Assembly: GCF_020731355.1 (NCBI RefSeq)
Contig: NZ_JAJFZK010000007.1
Location: forward strand, 186,001-250,000
DNA from: Bacillus sp. REN16
GTDB lineage: Bacteria; Bacillota; Bacilli; Bacillales; Bacillaceae_L
Direction of reading: 5' to 3'
Length of the DNA: 64,000 nt
Position 1 is the first letter of the stretch, and every line of letters starts with the position of its first letter. Below are positions 1-10,600 of this stretch, piece by piece. The notes under the pieces were generated by a model. It saw only the letters and a program-made list of their open reading frames with translations, was not told where the DNA came from and did not search any database. Made by a program: the position numbers and the translations under genes.

Positions 1-779
1 ATGACACCGCCAGTACGTTGGTCTTCAAGCGGTGGCATAAAGTTAAACATCTCTGGACCAGTAAGGTTGATACTGCTTAGCATGGAGGCAGGTACACAAA
101 GTGCAAGAGCAGTCATCCACGAACTAAGATCTGTATACGTTGAATACATTGCTGTATCTGAAAAAATGATTAGGGCACATGCGGGTGTTAATAACATACC
201 GTCTGCAAAAATATACCCAACTTTTTTGAGACCACTTAATGTGTTCCACTCTTCTAATTTATTGATTAGGGGCCACCACATGAAGAAAGCAGCAATAAAA
301 ATAAAAATCGTCGTTGAAGCATGAATAATTACATTTATTTTTACAAAATCAAAAACCAGTGGAATATGATACATAGAGAATGAACCATTAAATAACACTA
401 ATGCAATTAAAGGCTTTGTTAGAAATTTAAAAATTGGCTTGATTGCTTTGAGATTGATAAACTTCCTCCACAACCAATTTGGGATACCTAATATAAAAAA
501 TGCCGGGACAATTAAGTAAAGAACTGCCATTTGTATCATATGAGCAGTCATCGTCATGTGACCCAATAGATCAATCGGACTTCCTTTACATATATAAAGT
601 AGGATAATCCCAATCACAAATAAAATCCTTGTTTTAATAGATGTAGGTTCAGAATGAGCAAATCGATGTCTCATTGGACCAACAATCATAAAGTAAAGAA
701 GCGTAACGATTAAAAGTGACGCTAAAAAATAGGGACTCCATAATGCCCGAAAACCAAAGATATCTATAGACATCTCCAT
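1..779 (-). CDS. ctaG: CtaG, cytochrome c oxidase assembly factor (3' end outside window)
   Basis: Polytopic membrane protein of the caa3_CtaG family, needed for maturation of the copper-containing caa3 oxidase. About 259 codons are visible and the gene runs off the left edge; the family is usually near 300 residues. The translation begins MEMSIDIFGFRALWSPYFL and is a series of hydrophobic segments with conserved histidines (for example GHMTMTAHMIQM). Two starts are possible, ATG at 779 and ATG at 773. An AGGGG-type ribosome site precedes them with about 4 or 10 nt spacing, so the choice is open. It follows ctaF on the same strand but a hairpin terminator lies between them. Confidence 0.9.
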   Translation of the reverse strand, partial: MEMSIDIFGFRALWSPYFLASLLIVTLLYFMIVGPMRHRFAHSEPTSIKTRILFVIGIILLYICKGSPIDLLGHMTMTAHMIQMAVLYLIVPAFFILGIPNWLWRKFINLKAIKPIFKFLTKPLIALVLFNGSFSMYHIPLVFDFVKINVIIHASTTIFIFIAAFFMWWPLINKLEEWNTLSGLKKVGYIFADGMLLTPACALIIFSDTAMYSTYTDLSSWMTALALCVPASMLSSINLTGPEMFNFMPPLEDQRTGGV

Positions 780-922
780 CTCACCCCTCTTAATAATATA
801 AACAATATGTACATACTATTAATTATACTCCTAGGGAAATCGCCATGCAAACAAACCATTTATGAACATTTCATGTCAATAGAACAAAATCACAATAACT
901 CGAACTTCATGTACTTAAGTAT

Positions 923-953
923 TGAAAAAAGCCGGTTTTTACACCGACTTTTT
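923..953 (-). terminator. Terminator between ctaF and ctaG
   Basis: An 11-bp stem (926-936 with 943-953, G-U pairs allowed) is followed on the minus strand by six T residues. It lies just after the ctaF stop, so ctaG may depend on readthrough or its own promoter. Confidence 0.75.
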
Positions 954-961
954 CGTAAATC

Positions 962-1288
962 TTACCACCAAATGATTGTCATGAAGCAAAGGACTGTTAC
1001 AGCAGCAATTAATATTCCTGAGAACATGAACATCTTTGGTGCTTCATGTCCTTTATGATTCATGTGCATAAAGTAAAACAATTGTAAGATTACCTGTATA
1101 ACAGCTAGAAGCAGGATTAACGGTACAACAACATAAGGTGAAAATTGACCTGATCCAACTGCAATAAAGGCAATGATAGTAAGAAAAATCATGAGTGCAA
1201 ATGAAATAACATGATGTTTCATTTCTTCCGCACTTTTTCTTCTACGATAGGCTAAATCAACATTTGTGTTATTTGAGTTATTTGCCAT
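962..1288 (-). CDS. ctaF: CtaF, cytochrome caa3 oxidase subunit IV
   Basis: Small membrane subunit of the caa3-type terminal oxidase, 108 residues, starting MANNSNNTNVDLAYRRRKSA. It has the three hydrophobic segments of the COX4/CtaF (cyoD-like) family. The chosen ATG at 1288 sits 7 nt after GGTGGG, a ribosome site inside the last codons of ctaE. A longer in-frame version reaching 1321 would overlap ctaE and has no better signal. It is the last gene before a terminator in the ctaC-D-E-F operon. Confidence 0.93.
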   Translation of the reverse strand: MANNSNNTNVDLAYRRRKSAEEMKHHVISFALMIFLTIIAFIAVGSGQFSPYVVVPLILLLAVIQVILQLFYFMHMNHKGHEAPKMFMFSGILIAAVTVLCFMTIIWW

Positions 1289-1292
1289 GTGT

Positions 1293-1913
1293 TTATCCCA
1301 CCATTCCCATAAGATATACAACAGTAAAGATGAACACCCACACTACGTCAATAAAGTGCCAGTAAAGGCTAAAGACATAAAACTTAGGTGCGTTATATAA
1401 ATCTAATCCACGATTGCCATTTCGAATCATAATGGTAAGAGCCCAACATAATCCGAATAGTACGTGAGCACCGTGAGTTCCAACGAGTAAATAGAATGCA
1501 GAACCAAATGCACTACCTGTGATAGTATGACCTAAATGTACATAATGCTGAAACTCATAGATTTCTAATCCTAAGAAAGCTGCTCCAAGTAGGACAGTTA
1601 GACCTAACCAGATCTGCATTTTTTTAAAATTAAAATTTTTCATATGGTACATCGCGTACACACTAGTTAATGAACTTGTTAAAAGGATCATCGTCATTGC
1701 AAAAGCAAGTGGAATTTCAAACAAGTCCTGTGTTGATGGTCCTGTACCGTTACTTTTATTTAATGCTAAATATGTTGCAAATAGAGAAGCGAATAGAACT
1801 GTTTCGCCTCCAAGGAAAAGCCAGAAACCGATAAATTTATTTTTTCCTTCAAGGGTCGCTTTTTCAGGCTCAGCAGGAAAAGTTTCAGCTGTTAATTTTT
1901 CTTCTACATGCAT
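1293..1913 (-). CDS. ctaE: CtaE, cytochrome caa3 oxidase subunit III
   Basis: Heme-copper oxidase subunit III, 206 residues, starting MHVEEKLTAETFPAEPEKA. The sequence shows five hydrophobic helices and family motifs such as LGGETVLFASLFATY and GTHGAHVLFGLCW. The start codon overlaps the ctaD stop by one base at 1913, indicating translational coupling. It works with CtaC, CtaD and CtaF in the cytoplasmic membrane. Confidence 0.95.
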   Translation of the reverse strand: MHVEEKLTAETFPAEPEKATLEGKNKFIGFWLFLGGETVLFASLFATYLALNKSNGTGPSTQDLFEIPLAFAMTMILLTSSLTSVYAMYHMKNFNFKKMQIWLGLTVLLGAAFLGLEIYEFQHYVHLGHTITGSAFGSAFYLLVGTHGAHVLFGLCWALTIMIRNGNRGLDLYNAPKFYVFSLYWHFIDVVWVFIFTVVYLMGMVG

Positions 1914-3787
1914 TATGCCTCAACCCCTTTCTTATCATCATCGTCCATTAAATCTGCTTTATGAATATGGTATCCATGATCGTCAATTATTGAACGCAAG
2001 AACATAGAACCGAAAGTAATGATTCCTCCAATGATCATAACTGGAACTGACCAACTTACACCATCTGGATGATGTAAGAAACCAAATGCTGCAACAAATA
2101 GTCCTAAAGAAATCGTGAAAGGTAAGAATGAACTATTTGGCATATGGATGTCTCCAAGTGGTTCAGCAGGAGTCATTTCTTTTTTGCCTTGCATTTTTTC
2201 TACCCAAAAAGCATCCAATCCACGAACTAGTGGCAACTGCTTAAAGTTATATTCAGGTGGTGGTGATGAAATTGCCCACTCAAGTGTACGGCCATCTCCC
2301 CATGCATCTCCTGAGACATATTCTCCTTTAATAGATGTAACTACAACGTTATAAAGAAGTACAAGTACCCCAAGTGCCATGAATGCAGCACCAACTGAAC
2401 TGATTAAGTTTCCAAGTTCCCAACCATGGTTAGGCAAGAATGTGAACACACGACGTGGCATCCCCATTAGACCAAGGAAATGTTGGATAAAGAATGTTAA
2501 ATGGAAACCAATTAAGAATAACCAGAAGGTGATTTTACCTAATGTTTCATTTAATATTTTACCAAACATTTTTGGCCACCAGTAGTGAGTAGCCGCGAAT
2601 ACTGCCAATACTACCCCACCAACAATAACATAGTGGAAGTGAGCAACTACGAAATACGTATCATGATATTGATAGTCTGCAGGTGCAGAACCTAACATAA
2701 CACCAGTTACCCCACCCATGATGAAAGATGGAATGAATGCAACTGCATATAGCATAGGTGTTGTAAATTTCATTGAACCGCCCCACATAGTGAAGAGCCA
2801 GTTAAAGATTTTAATACCAGTAGGTACTGCAATTGCCATTGTTGCAACCGCGAAAATTGAGTTCGCAATTGGTCCTAAACCTGTTGTAAACATGTGGTGA
2901 GCCCACACCATGAATCCTAAGAAACCAATTAATACTGTTGCAAATACCATTGATGAATATCCGAATAGTCTCTTTCTTGAGAATGTAGCAAAAATCTCAG
3001 AGAAAATACCGAATGCTGGGAGAATTAAGATATACACTTCTGGGTGACCGAAGATCCAGAATAAATGCTCCCAAATAATTGTGTTTCCGCCCATTGAAGG
3101 AACGAAGAATGCTGTACCAAAGATACGGTCAAACATCATTAATAGCAATCCAACTGTTAATGGAGGGAATGCAAAAAGAATTAATGCTGATGCAACAAAT
3201 GTAGTCCATGTGAATAATGGCATACGCATATATGTCATACCAGGTGCTCTCATTGTGATAATGGTTGCTAAGAAGTTAATACCACCAATTAAAGTACCAA
3301 TACCTGAGATTTGAAGACCCAGTACATAGAAATCAATACCGTGACCTTCTGAATGTAAGGCAAGTGAAGCGTATGAAGTCCACCCAGCATCAGGTGCACC
3401 ACCCATAAACCAACTTAAGTTCAGGAATACTCCTCCAAAGAAGAATAACCAGAAACCTAAAGCATTAATAAAAGGGAACGCGACGTCACGTGCACCAATT
3501 TGAAGTGGCATGACCGCATTCATAAATCCTAGTAAAAGCGGCATGGCTGCCAAGAATATCATAGTAGTACCATGCATTGTTATGATTTCATTAAAAAAGC
3601 CAGCAGTTACAAAATTATTATCAGGTACAGCAAGCTGAATCCTAATAATAAGGGCTTCGATTCCACCAAGCAGGAAGAAAAACCCACCAGCCATTATATA
3701 AAGTTTAGCAATTTTTTTATGGTCAACCGTAGTTAAAAAATCCCATAAAGTAGCACCAAACCCTTTTTTCTGAGTTAACGTACTCAC
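1913..3787 (-). CDS. ctaD: CtaD, cytochrome caa3 oxidase subunit I
   Basis: Catalytic subunit that reduces O2 to water and pumps protons; it carries heme a and the heme a3-CuB centre. At 624 residues it has the length of Bacillus caa3 subunit I with extra C-terminal helices. The CuB and cross-linked Tyr region reads WIFGHPEVYILILP, and HDTYFVVAHFHYV holds the heme and CuB histidines. It starts with GTG at 3787, preceded by AGGAGG at 7-nt spacing. It lies between ctaC and ctaE with short gaps, so the block is one operon. Confidence 0.97.
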   Translation of the reverse strand: MSTLTQKKGFGATLWDFLTTVDHKKIAKLYIMAGGFFFLLGGIEALIIRIQLAVPDNNFVTAGFFNEIITMHGTTMIFLAAMPLLLGFMNAVMPLQIGARDVAFPFINALGFWLFFFGGVFLNLSWFMGGAPDAGWTSYASLALHSEGHGIDFYVLGLQISGIGTLIGGINFLATIITMRAPGMTYMRMPLFTWTTFVASALILFAFPPLTVGLLLMMFDRIFGTAFFVPSMGGNTIIWEHLFWIFGHPEVYILILPAFGIFSEIFATFSRKRLFGYSSMVFATVLIGFLGFMVWAHHMFTTGLGPIANSIFAVATMAIAVPTGIKIFNWLFTMWGGSMKFTTPMLYAVAFIPSFIMGGVTGVMLGSAPADYQYHDTYFVVAHFHYVIVGGVVLAVFAATHYWWPKMFGKILNETLGKITFWLFLIGFHLTFFIQHFLGLMGMPRRVFTFLPNHGWELGNLISSVGAAFMALGVLVLLYNVVVTSIKGEYVSGDAWGDGRTLEWAISSPPPEYNFKQLPLVRGLDAFWVEKMQGKKEMTPAEPLGDIHMPNSSFLPFTISLGLFVAAFGFLHHPDGVSWSVPVMIIGGIITFGSMFLRSIIDDHGYHIHKADLMDDDDKKGVEA

Positions 3788-3819
3788 AATGTGACCTCCT
3801 TATTCAATAATCTATTACA

Positions 3820-4887
3820 TTATTCTTCAATTTTAAGTCCCATTAAATATTCAGCTAAAGCGTCTAAATCTTGGTCAGATAAACCTTTATTATCATAAGT
3901 TCCAGACATTTTGTTACCTGGTTTAATTGATTCAGGATCTTTTAACCATTCTTTTAGATGATCTTTACTAAATTCTAATTTACCAGCGATACTTGAACGA
4001 TCACCGAAGTTAGCTAAACTTGGTGCAGTTGGACGTTTTTCACCAGGATTAATTGCATGACAGTTTATACAGCCATTTGTAGTAAATAGTTCTTCCCCTG
4101 CTTTTGCAACATCATTTGCTGGTACGTGTTCTGCATCCTTAGCTGCTACCATACTGTTAATCCACTGATCATATTCAGCACGTGGTAATGGTTTTACTTT
4201 GAAATCCATTAAAGCATGTGAAGGGCCACAAAGCTCAGCACATTTACCATATAGTAAACCACCTGCTTTTTCAGTACTTTCAGAGTCAAATTCTAACCAG
4301 AATTTGTTTACGTTATCTGTATTCGTGTCTAATTTACCGCCAGCAGCTGGAATCCAGAATGAGTGCTTTACATCTGCTGCTATCAGGTTAAAATAAACTT
4401 TTTCATCCATCGGAACTACTAGCTCCTGAGCAGTTACAATACCTTCTCGAGGATATTCAAATTCCCACCAGTATAGATTTGCAGTGACATTTACCACAAC
4501 TGCATCTTCATCTTGGTCCATGGCCTTAACGTCAGCTAATTTAAAAGTAGCTGAAACAGTTGGAACAGCAAGAATTAAAAGCAACAGAATAGGAATAGTA
4601 GTCCAGATTATTTCTAAAGTGTGATTTCCCTCTACTTGCTTTGGAATCTTATTCTCACCAACTTTATTACGTCTAAATTTGACTACGGCGATAACAAAGA
4701 TTACTGCTACAACTGCCATTACGATGACCATGATTAGTGTAGCAAGAATCATTAGATCGTATTGCATTTTTGCAACTTCCCCTGCTGGAGTAAGTGCAGA
4801 AACGAATGGTTCCCCACACCCAGCTAACAGTAGCGCCATGAAACTAAATAAAGTAAATAAGCGCACTTTTGATAGCCATTTTTTCAT
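3820..4887 (-). CDS. ctaC: CtaC, caa3 oxidase subunit II with fused cytochrome c
   Basis: Subunit II receives electrons through its own cytochrome c domain and the CuA centre. The chosen ATG at 4887 gives 355 residues starting MKKWLSKVRLFTLFSFMALL, a lipoprotein signal with lipobox LLAGC (Cys24). Two transmembrane helices follow. CuA ligands are in GKCAELCGPSHALMDFKV, and a class I cytochrome c domain with CINCH occupies the C-terminus. An in-frame TTG at 4911 would add eight residues before the signal peptide and is less likely. The ribosome site AGGGG is rather far (about 12 nt) from the ATG. Confidence 0.95.
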   Translation of the reverse strand: MKKWLSKVRLFTLFSFMALLLAGCGEPFVSALTPAGEVAKMQYDLMILATLIMVIVMAVVAVIFVIAVVKFRRNKVGENKIPKQVEGNHTLEIIWTTIPILLLLILAVPTVSATFKLADVKAMDQDEDAVVVNVTANLYWWEFEYPREGIVTAQELVVPMDEKVYFNLIAADVKHSFWIPAAGGKLDTNTDNVNKFWLEFDSESTEKAGGLLYGKCAELCGPSHALMDFKVKPLPRAEYDQWINSMVAAKDAEHVPANDVAKAGEELFTTNGCINCHAINPGEKRPTAPSLANFGDRSSIAGKLEFSKDHLKEWLKDPESIKPGNKMSGTYDNKGLSDQDLDALAEYLMGLKIEE

Positions 4888-4993
4888 AGCTTCATCAAAC
4901 CCCTCTTTCAATTATTTTTTGCTGCTATCTTTATGAAAAAGATATTAAATCCCCCTATTTAAATAGAAGAATCATTTATATTTTGAAACCCTC

Positions 4994-5929
4994 TTAGACT
5001 AATGTAACGATAATCATTGTTACAAACATAATCGTTAAGTAGTTAAGTGAGTATACAAACATTTGTTTTGCCCATTTGATATCGTCCTTCATTTTAAATC
5101 CTTTAATTCCGAGGACTAACCATCCGATATTTAGGAGGGTTGCGATTATAACAAACAGGCCGCCTAAAGAAAACATATAAAAAGGAAGTGGAAGCAAGCA
5201 AAGAATCCAAATCATAATTTGTCTCTTAGTCATTGCAAACCCATGAACAACTGGCAGCATTGGAACTCCTGCCGCACGGTATTCTTCAACCCGCCTCATT
5301 GCTAATGCCAAAAAATGAGGTGGTTGCCAGATAAACATAATAAAAAACAAAAGCCACGCTAAAACGTGTAAGTCCGGGTCAATCGCTGCCCACCCAATGA
5401 GTGGAGGAACAGCCCCTGATATACTTCCGATTACGGTATTTATTGTATATCTGCGCTTTGACCAGATTGTATATAAAAATATATAAGAAAAAACACCGAT
5501 TAATCCAATGACCGCAGCAGTAACTGTTGTGAGAAGCAGAAATCCAGTTCCTATTAGTATGAGTATTATTCCCAATCCTAAAACATGTTTTGGATTAATT
5601 CTGCCAGTTACAGTTGGACGTACTTTAGTACGTTCCATCACATGATCAATATCTCTGTCATAGTAGTTGTTTACCGCACAAGAACCAGCTATTACTAGCG
5701 CAGAACCAATAAGCACATACAAGACGATGTCTATTTCGTGTAAAAAGCTTTTTCCTGTAAAAAACAAAGCAAGCCACACACCAGTAAAAGCAGTAATTAG
5801 ATTGGAATTTACAATCCCAATTTTAATTAGTGCGAGGAAATCCTTAAAGGCAGTAGTTCGATATTCCTGATCACGTACTTCCTTTTGTATTTTTTTATCT
5901 GTACTAAGTACAGACCTTGTAGTCGTCAT
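4994..5929 (-). CDS. ctaB: CtaB, protoheme IX farnesyltransferase (heme O synthase)
   Basis: UbiA-family prenyltransferase that adds a farnesyl group to heme B to give heme O, the first step to heme A for the caa3 oxidase. It has 311 residues and many hydrophobic helices. The two Asp-rich motifs are visible as [20 protein letters not shown] and a second polar loop near [13 protein letters not shown]. The ATG at 5929 follows GGAGG with 7-nt spacing. It is the first gene of the leftward cta block and is divergent from ctaA, which acts on its product. Confidence 0.96.
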   Translation of the reverse strand: MTTTRSVLSTDKKIQKEVRDQEYRTTAFKDFLALIKIGIVNSNLITAFTGVWLALFFTGKSFLHEIDIVLYVLIGSALVIAGSCAVNNYYDRDIDHVMERTKVRPTVTGRINPKHVLGLGIILILIGTGFLLLTTVTAAVIGLIGVFSYIFLYTIWSKRRYTINTVIGSISGAVPPLIGWAAIDPDLHVLAWLLFFIMFIWQPPHFLALAMRRVEEYRAAGVPMLPVVHGFAMTKRQIMIWILCLLPLPFYMFSLGGLFVIIATLLNIGWLVLGIKGFKMKDDIKWAKQMFVYSLNYLTIMFVTMIIVTLV

Positions 5930-6098
5930 CGTGATGCCTCCTTATTTTCTTCAACCCATACTTTCTCATACATGAACATTGCATGGATGCAACAATATTT
6001 CCAACCTCATGGTTTTATGTATTTCAAAAAGTAAATCCGTTATGAAACTCTTTAACCATCTTGTACTTATTTCAGTCTTAAAAAACGCAATAATAAAA

Positions 6099-6112
6099 AT
6101 AAAGCGTTTTCG
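6099..6112. promoter_or_regulatory. cre-like site upstream of ctaB
   Basis: The 14 bases ataaagcgttttcg keep the AAAGCGTTTTC core of the CcpA (cre) consensus but differ at three outer positions. The site lies just downstream of the inferred ctaB transcription start. CcpA control of cta genes is known in B. subtilis; its use here is inferred. Confidence 0.35.
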
Positions 6113-6125
6113 GGTTTTTAGGTAT

Positions 6126-6154
6126 GTATAATGTGTACAATTTTATCTTAACAA
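6126..6154 (-). promoter_or_regulatory. Possible sigma-A promoter for the ctaB operon
   Basis: On the minus strand, TTGTTA (6149-6154) and TTATAC (6126-6131) are separated by 17 bases. The predicted leader before the ctaB ATG is about 190 nt. Confidence 0.4.
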
Positions 6155-6595
6155 GGTTACTAAGATGAAGATAGTATAAATTATATTAAAAACTACCCTT
6201 TCTGTATATTAAATCACATTTTCAAGATTTTTTGTGAACATTTCGTTAATAATTTATGACTTTTTTGTGACCTTTAGGTGGCGACAAAACCGCGATATAA
6301 TTACTATTTGCACTATAATAATAGTGTTAATCCTATGATTTAGGGAACTTGTCGATACTTAATTCTTTCCCCATATCTATTTCTAGCAAACTCCTTCATA
6401 ATATTCAACCTTTTTTACTACAATAATAAATTTTTTTCAAATTTAGGTGGGTTGTAAAGAATTCGTAAATTGTGTAATATCGAGAAGAACGTTTCTTTTT
6501 AATTTTATCTATTATTTAGATAAGATGAATATCGCAGAAATATAAAAAGAATACTAGAAAAAATAGAGGTTTTATCAAAGTAAGAAGGTGATTTT

Positions 6596-7573
6596 TTGAG
6601 CCGTTCATTAAAATGGTTATCGGTTCTAACTACAATCGGTATGCTATTTGTTTTAATCGGTGGTGCACTTGTAACGAAAACTGAATCTGGTGCTGGTTGC
6701 GGAGATTCTTGGCCACTTTGTCACGGGCAGTTGATTCCTGATGAAATAACATTTGAATTGGTCATTGAACTAAGTCATAGAGTTGTTTCCGGAGTAGTCG
6801 GGGTCTTAGTACTTGCATTATCAATCTGTGCATGGAAAGCAATCGGTCACATTAGAGAAACAAAATTTTTAGCATTTATATCTTTCTTTTTCTTAGTTTT
6901 ACAAGGACTGATTGGTGCAGCAGCTGTTAAGTGGGGACAATCTGATATCGTATTAGCTCTACATTTCGGAATTTCGCTCATATCCTTTGCGTCAGTGCTA
7001 TTGTTAACTTTACTAATTTTTGAAGTTGATAAAAAGTTTGATGCTGATTCACTGGTGATTGCCCCAAAACTACGAATTCAGTTTTACGCAATTACAATTT
7101 ACAGTTTAGTTGTTGTATATACGGGAGCATTGGTACGACATGTTGGTGCTTCTCTTGCATGTCCGGATTGGCCGGTATGTTCATATAATAATATTGGCCT
7201 CCCTACCCAAATGCATGAATGGGTTCAGATGGGACATAGAATGCTGGCAGGCATATTATTTATCTGGGTAGTGTTGCTTGCAGTTCGTATCGTTAAGCAT
7301 TATAAGCACGAAAAAGTTCTCTATCATGGTTGGATGATTGTTCTGGGATTAATCTCGTTACAAGTTATGTCAGGAGCTGTTATTGTTTTCTCCAAACTAA
7401 ATCTTTTTATCGCACTTGCTCATGCGTTATTTATTGCTTGTTTGTTTGGTGTTTTAAGTTACTTCATTTTATTATCTTCAAGAAGTAAGAAAAATGAATT
7501 AGCATTAATAGCAGAAGCACAAAACACAAATGAGGAACGAATTAAACCAAATCAAACCATACCAGTTCAATAA
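6596..7573 (+). CDS. ctaA: CtaA, heme A synthase
   Basis: Membrane monooxygenase converting heme O to heme A for the caa3 oxidase. It has 325 residues and eight predicted helices. Visible family features are [21 protein letters not shown], with a cysteine pair in the first extracellular loop, and a second half with LACPDWPVC. Conserved histidines appear in ELSHRVVSG and QMGHRMLAG. It starts with TTG at 6596, after AAGGTG at about 6 nt. It is divergent from ctaB and followed by a strong terminator. Confidence 0.96.
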   Translation: MSRSLKWLSVLTTIGMLFVLIGGALVTKTESGAGCGDSWPLCHGQLIPDEITFELVIELSHRVVSGVVGVLVLALSICAWKAIGHIRETKFLAFISFFFLVLQGLIGAAAVKWGQSDIVLALHFGISLISFASVLLLTLLIFEVDKKFDADSLVIAPKLRIQFYAITIYSLVVVYTGALVRHVGASLACPDWPVCSYNNIGLPTQMHEWVQMGHRMLAGILFIWVVLLAVRIVKHYKHEKVLYHGWMIVLGLISLQVMSGAVIVFSKLNLFIALAHALFIACLFGVLSYFILLSSRSKKNELALIAEAQNTNEERIKPNQTIPVQ

Positions 7574-7580
7574 AACATCA

Positions 7581-7614
7581 ACCCCCAAGGGTACTCATCC
7601 TTGGGGGTTTTTTT
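7581..7614 (+). terminator. ctaA terminator
   Basis: A 10-bp perfect stem (7581-7590 with 7599-7608) is followed by a run of T residues. Confidence 0.9.
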
Positions 7615-7654
7615 GAATAAAAAGAGCCCTAAAGTTTTGTCTTTAGGGCTCTTT
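7614..7654 (-). terminator. pycA terminator
   Basis: A 14-bp perfect stem (7621-7634 with 7641-7654) is followed on the minus strand by a T-rich tract. It is directly downstream of the pycA stop. Confidence 0.9.
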
Positions 7655-7658
7655 GTTA

Positions 7659-10600
7659 TTATTTCGTGATTTCTAGCAATAGGTCACCTGTTTGGATTGC
7701 CTCGCCATTTGCAACATGAATATCCTTTACTACACCTGCGTATGGTGCTTGAACAGTTGTCTCCATCTTCATCGCTTCTGTAATCATAAGATGGTCCCCT
7801 TTACTTACCTTTTCGCCTTTTTCAACTAAGACTTTAATCACTGTTCCTGGCATTGTTGCACCAATATGGCTTTTGTTATCACGATCCGCCTTTAGCTTTG
7901 CAACAACAGTTGATTTAATATTGGTATCCTTAACGATAACTTCACGAGGCTGACCATTCAATTCAAAATATACGACTCTTGTTCCATCTGCTTGAGCTTG
8001 ACCAACTGATACAAGTTTAACAATCAATGTCTTCCCTTGTTCAATTTCTACTTCAATTTCCTCACCAAGTCTCATTCCGTAAAGGAAAGTAGGTGTATCT
8101 AACACTGAAATATTGCCAAATTGCTCAAAGATTTTTTGATAGTCCATGAATACCTTTGGATATAACGCATAAGAAATCATATCTTTATTTGTTACATCAC
8201 GATTTAGGCTGTGGGTTAATGTATCCTTCACTTCGCCAAAATTAACAGGTTCCAGTAATTCCCCAGGACGAACGGTAATAGGTTCCCGTCCTTTTAAAAT
8301 GATTCGTTGAAGTTCTCTTGGGAAGCCGCCATGTGGTTGACCTAAATACCCTTCAAATAGCTCAACGACCGAATCAGGGAAGTCTAGTGTTTCTCCTCTT
8401 TCATATATATCATCTTCTGTAAGATTATTTTGAACCATGTAAAGTGCCATATCCCCTACTACTTTGGAAGAAGGTGTTACTTTGACAATATCGCCAAACA
8501 TATCATTTACCCGACGATACATTTCTTTAACTTCTTCCCACCTAGTACCCAGGCCAACACCCTTCGCCTGTTGTTGAAGGTTACTATATTGACCACCTGG
8601 CATTTCGTGCTGATAGATTTCTGTATGTGGTGCATTCATACCACTTTCAAAATCAAGGTAATATTTACGAACACCTTCCCAGTAACGTGCAATTTCCTCA
8701 TATGCTGTCACAGAAAGATCTGGCTTTCGTTCAGTCCCCTCCAAAGCATATAATAATGAATTTGCACTTGGTTGTGATGTCAGACCGGCCATAGAACTTA
8801 CAGCAACGTCAACAATGTCTACACCCGCTTCAATCGCTTTCGCATAAGTGAATAATCCATTACCACTTGTATCATGCGTATGGAGGTGGATTGGAATCGA
8901 TACTGTCTCCTTCAATTCAGAAATTAACGCATATGCTGCTTGAGGCTTAAGCAATCCTGCCATATCTTTGATTCCAAGTAAATGTGCACCTGATTGCTCA
9001 AGTTCCTTTGCAAGCTCTTTGTAATATTTTAAATCATATTTTCCACGGGTAGGATCACTAATGTCACCAGTGTAGCAAATTGCAGCTTCAGCAATTTTTC
9101 CATTGTTACGAACAGAATCAATCGCTAATGTCATACCTTTCACCCAGTTTAAGCTGTCAAAGATACGGAATACATCAATACCAGATTCAGCTGATTCTTT
9201 AACGAACTCACGGATCAAATTATCTGGGTAATTTTTATATCCAACTGCATTTGAAGCACGAAGCAGCATTTGGAATAGGATATTTGGTGCCTGTGTTCTT
9301 AATGTTGCAAGACGCTCCCAAGGATCCTCATTTAAGAATCGGTATGCCACATCAAATGTTGCTCCACCCCACATCTCTAGTGAGAATAGCTCTGGTAATA
9401 ATCTAGCAGTCGGGTCTGCAATATGTTTTATATCATTTGTTCTAAATCTTGTCGCAAGTAGTGATTGATGAGCATCACGGAATGTTGTGTCCGTAAATAG
9501 AACTTGTTTTTGTTCCTTAACCCAGTTCACCACTCCTTCCGGACCATGTTGATCCAGAATTTGCTTTGTTCCAGCTGGAACTGGTTCATCATGTCTTATT
9601 TTAGGTGTATAAGGCTTGTCGAAAACTGGTTTTCTTTTCTTCTCAACACCCGGGAAACCGTTAACCGTTACTGTCCCAATATAGGAAAGCATCTTCGTAC
9701 CGCGGTCTTTTGGTTTAGGGAAAATAAATAATTCAGGTGATGAATCAATAAATGATGTATCATATTCCCCTGATAAAAACTTTTCATGCTTTACAACATT
9801 TTCTAAGAAAGGGATATTTGTTTTTATTCCACGGATTCTGAATTCCTTCAAGTTTCTGACCATTTTGGATGCAGCTTGTTCAAAACTCAACGCTTGTGTT
9901 GATAGTTTTACTAATAAGGAATCATAATACGGTGTAATAACTGCACCTTGGAATCCGTTTCCTGCATCCAGACGAACACCAAATCCGCCACCGCTTCTAT
10001 ATGCGCTAATCTTACCCGTATCAGGCATAAAATTATTTAATGGATCTTCTGTTGTTACACGAGATTGAATTGCATACCCAAGGGTTTTGATATCTTCCTG
10101 TGCTGGGATGCCAATGTCGTTACTGTGTATGGAATGACCCTCAGCAACCTGGATTTGTGTTTGAACGATATCAATCCCAGTGACCATTTCAGTAATTGTA
10201 TGTTCAACCTGTACACGCGGGTTAACCTCGATAAAGTAGAACTCACCATTTGCTACTAGGAATTCAACAGTTCCAGCATTTAAATACTGAACTTTTTTCA
10301 TTAACTTAACCGCAGCATCACAAATATCTTGGCGTAATTGTTCAGATAAAGATACACTTGGTGCTACTTCAACCACTTTTTGGTGACGTCTTTGGACAGA
10401 GCAATCACGCTCATATAGATGGACAATATTTCCTTGACTATCACCGATAATTTGAACCTCAATATGTTTTGGATTTTCAATGAGCTTTTCGATATATACT
10501 TCATCACTGCCGAATGCGGCCTTAGCTTCTGATTTAGCGCGTTCGTACGACTCCTTAATTCCAGCCTTATTACGAACAATCCGCATTCCACGTCCGCCTC

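Larger units (their letters stand above)
5930..6595. other. Divergent ctaB/ctaA intergenic region
   Basis: This 666-bp AT-rich region contains no credible gene. It must hold the promoters for the leftward ctaB-C-D-E-F genes and the rightward ctaA gene. A possible ctaB promoter and a cre-like site are listed separately. A candidate ctaA promoter could not be chosen with confidence. Confidence 0.7.

Noticed and set aside
807-1058. An 83-codon plus-strand frame between ctaG and ctaF
   Set aside because: It crosses the ctaF terminator and overlaps ctaF in antisense, without a ribosome site.
8430-8753. A 107-codon plus-strand frame inside pycA
   Set aside because: It is antisense to a highly conserved coding region, with no start signal.
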